DNA from: Fictibacillus terranigra
Lineage (GTDB): Bacteria > Bacillota > Bacilli > Bacillales > Fictibacillaceae
Assembly (NCBI RefSeq): GCF_030412265.1
Contig: NZ_JAUHLN010000003.1
Location: forward strand, 62,001-126,000
Reading direction: 5' to 3'
Length of the DNA: 64,000 nt
How positions within the stretch are numbered: the stretch's first letter is position 1; every line of letters starts with the position of its first letter. Below are positions 62,314 to 64,000 of the stretch, piece by piece. Position numbers and translations under genes: made by a program. The notes below the pieces were generated by a model. It ran no database searches, was not told where the DNA came from, and worked only from the letters and a program-made list of their open reading frames with translations.

Positions 62314-63863
62314 TTCATCCCTCTTTCAATAGAGGATTTTTTCAACAGCTTCAGGAAAGACCCGAGAAAGCGCATCCAATTTTTCCGTTTGCCGTAATAG
62401 GCCAGAATAAGATCATAAAAAAGAGGAAATTTCCCTCTATACGGGAACCAGTTCACCTCTGACTTCTTCCAGCCATGATCCACAAGAACCGCCTTGGGTT
62501 CTGTGAATATCTCAATGCCGATATCACCGTGATATCGGCCCATGCCGCTTCCCTTCACACCCCCAAACGGGAGGTAAGGATTGGCAAAAGATATGATCAC
62601 TTCGTTTATGCAGACGGCACCTGATTCCAGCCTGGCTGCGGTTCGTTTTGCTTTCTTCAGGTCACGGGTAAAGATGCTGGCATTCAATCCATACGGTGAA
62701 TCATTGGCAAGCCGGATTGCCTCTTCTTCGCCTTTAAACGGCAGGACACAGATCACCGGACCAAACGTTTCCTCTTGCATGACCTTCATTTGCTGAGTCA
62801 GATTAGAAAGGATGAGAGGCTCCAACTTAAAGTTTTTTTCTTTTGGCCATTTTTCCGGAAGGCTCCCCATCTCAAGAACCGCGCCATTATCAACGGCGTC
62901 CTTTACGTGTTCTTTCACGATCTCTACCTGAGGTTCAAACGTCATGAAACCGAGGTCGCTGTCGACACTTCCGTCATGTAAAAGTTTTTCCGCTTCACTT
63001 TTTAATAATTTCATAAACTTCCTGTAAACATTGGCTTCTACGTAAATTCTCTCGATCGACATACACACCTGGCCGCTGTTGGTGAGTGCTCCCCACAATG
63101 CTCCCTTTGCAGCACGCTCGAGATTCGCATCCTCATAAACGATCATCGGGTCTTTGCCGCTAAGTTCAAGAGTAGTAGGAATTAACAATTGAGCTGCTGC
63201 CCTTTGAATAATTTTTCCGGTTTTTGCTGAACCCGTAAACAAAATATAATCCGGTTTTTCTTCAATTAACTTCGCGCCGAGGTCTCCCTTCCCATGTGCC
63301 ACCTGGACGGTACCAGACGGAAAACCAGCCTTTAAAAAAAGTGATTCCATCAGCCTTCCGATCATCGGTGTCACTTCCGACGGCTTTAAAATCACACAGT
63401 TTCCTGAAACGAGTGCACTTAGAACAGGAATCATGGCGAGAGAAAAAGGATAGTTCCACGGCGAGATGACGAGCACTGTTCCCCTCGGTTCATAAGATAT
63501 ATAGGATCTCTTCCCGAGGAGTGTGATCGGGGTTTTTACTCTTTTTGTTTTTAATAGCTTTTCAGCGTGCTTCTCAAGGTGTTTAATGGATTCTGCTGTC
63601 GTCAGGATTTCTGCAGTAATGACTTCCACTTTCGGCTTACCCGCATCCTTAGCAATGACATCCACACAATGGTCAAGAGAGTCAAGCATCGTTAAACGAA
63701 GAGCTTTAAAATAGCTTACTCTTTGTGAAACACTAAGATTTTTCCACGATCTAAAAGCCAGCCGAGCATCTGCCATTATGGATCCGGCTGATTCAAGCGG
63801 GGTAGCCTCCATTTCACTGATTGTTTCCCCTGTTGCTGGGTTAACGGCCGTTAGTGTACCCAT
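62310..63863 (-). CDS. Aldehyde dehydrogenase, fatty-aldehyde type
   Basis: 517 residues. Catalytic Cys in NSGQVCMSIERIYV and Glu in TLELSGKDPM; NAD-binding VISPWNYPFSLAM and FTGSAKTGK. A basic, aromatic C-terminal tail (YYGKRKNWMRFLGSF, then LKLLKKSS) resembles the membrane-associating ends of fatty-aldehyde dehydrogenases. RBS GGAGG; coupled to the lipase by ATGA. Confidence 0.92.
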   Translation of the reverse strand: MGTLTAVNPATGETISEMEATPLESAGSIMADARLAFRSWKNLSVSQRVSYFKALRLTMLDSLDHCVDVIAKDAGKPKVEVITAEILTTAESIKHLEKHAEKLLKTKRVKTPITLLGKRSYISYEPRGTVLVISPWNYPFSLAMIPVLSALVSGNCVILKPSEVTPMIGRLMESLFLKAGFPSGTVQVAHGKGDLGAKLIEEKPDYILFTGSAKTGKIIQRAAAQLLIPTTLELSGKDPMIVYEDANLERAAKGALWGALTNSGQVCMSIERIYVEANVYRKFMKLLKSEAEKLLHDGSVDSDLGFMTFEPQVEIVKEHVKDAVDNGAVLEMGSLPEKWPKEKNFKLEPLILSNLTQQMKVMQEETFGPVICVLPFKGEEEAIRLANDSPYGLNASIFTRDLKKAKRTAARLESGAVCINEVIISFANPYLPFGGVKGSGMGRYHGDIGIEIFTEPKAVLVDHGWKKSEVNWFPYRGKFPLFYDLILAYYGKRKNWMRFLGSFLKLLKKSSIERGMK

Positions 63864-63873
63864 AACGAACCTC

Positions 63874-64000
63874 CTATTTGACGTTGATTAGTTTTTCAGA
63901 ATCCATTCGATGATTTTTATAATACTGTACCAAGTTCGCTACATAATCTTTAAAGTCCGGACAGCGGACACCCCGCTTTTCCAGCACTTCTTTGGCCTGG
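63874..64000 (-). CDS. C-terminal end of an unidentified protein, possibly an SDR-type oxidoreductase (partial)
   Basis: The frame enters from the right edge and ends with TAG at 63874-63876, ten bases before the aldehyde dehydrogenase start. Visible residues include KEVLEKRGVRCPDFKDYVAN and LVQYYKNHRMDSEKL. The tail recalls extended SDR/thioester-reductase proteins, a fair partner for an aldehyde dehydrogenase, but only about 41 residues are visible. Confidence 0.5.
   Translation of the reverse strand, partial: QAKEVLEKRGVRCPDFKDYVANLVQYYKNHRMDSEKLINVK

Noticed and set aside
1-64000. CRISPR arrays, prophage, IS elements, tRNA or rRNA genes
   Set aside because: No regularly spaced repeats, integrase, transposase, terminal inverted repeats or RNA gene signatures were seen on either strand.

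Overview
The window looks like chromosomal DNA of a Bacillaceae-type Firmicute. Gene order and protein types match Bacillus relatives (a melREDCA-type locus, PpsR next to PPDK, a YtsJ-like malic enzyme, a Geobacillus-type family I.5 lipase). Ribosome binding sites are AGGAGG-like, TTG and GTG starts are common, and the composition is moderately AT-rich. The genus cannot be fixed from this sequence. I found no tRNA, rRNA, CRISPR array, phage gene or intact insertion sequence.

Layout. 1-5204: the 5' part of a PrpR-like sigma-54 activator and a two-gene heterodimeric ABC exporter. 5205-6876: a decay zone with four gene remnants (metallo-hydrolase/rhodanese, adenylation domain, acyl-CoA dehydrogenase, class II aldolase). 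6877-19277 (minus): a nine-gene carbohydrate operon encoding a Gfo/Idh/MocA oxidoreductase, a NodB-like protein, two DegT-type PLP aminotransferases, a GH20 hexosaminidase, a sugar ABC importer and a GHL6-type hydrolase. 19433-23726: a regulator with a degenerate GGDEF-like domain plus winged helix, an enolase-superfamily enzyme and a secreted TIM-barrel protein. A palindrome AGAC-NN-GTCT recurs at the promoters of this whole block, so I propose one regulon for an unusual amino-sugar polymer. 23763-29895 (minus): a second amino-sugar operon (ceramidase-like hydrolase, NagB-like, NagA-like, SIS protein, ROK repressor, acetyl esterase) with its own promoter and a 25-bp palindromic operator. 30536-36239 (plus): melR-melE-melD-melC-melA for alpha-galactosides, with a predicted three-way-junction RNA between melR and melE.

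36399-51035: an aspartate/glutamate racemase, ppsR-ppdK, and a minus-strand block glcE-glcF-glcD, glcB, malic enzyme, FAH-family protein, IclR regulator. Together these can convert glycolate to glyoxylate, malate, pyruvate and phosphoenolpyruvate. A GAAACA-N-TGTTTC palindrome before glcE, with a weaker copy before glcB, is a candidate IclR operator. 51452-52690: a secreted SGNH-hydrolase lipoprotein.

53337-64000 (minus): lipid utilisation. An aldehyde dehydrogenase-lipase pair lies beside a seven-gene beta-oxidation operon (two acyl-CoA dehydrogenases, SCP2 protein, acyl-CoA ligase, SDR, thiolase, enoyl-CoA hydratase). The operon starts at a strong promoter covered by one of two palindromes centred on TACGTA, probably bound by a TetR-type acyl-CoA-responsive repressor encoded elsewhere.

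The best candidate for an undescribed system is the 6524-23726 block with its shared operator, paired aminotransferases and unusual regulator.
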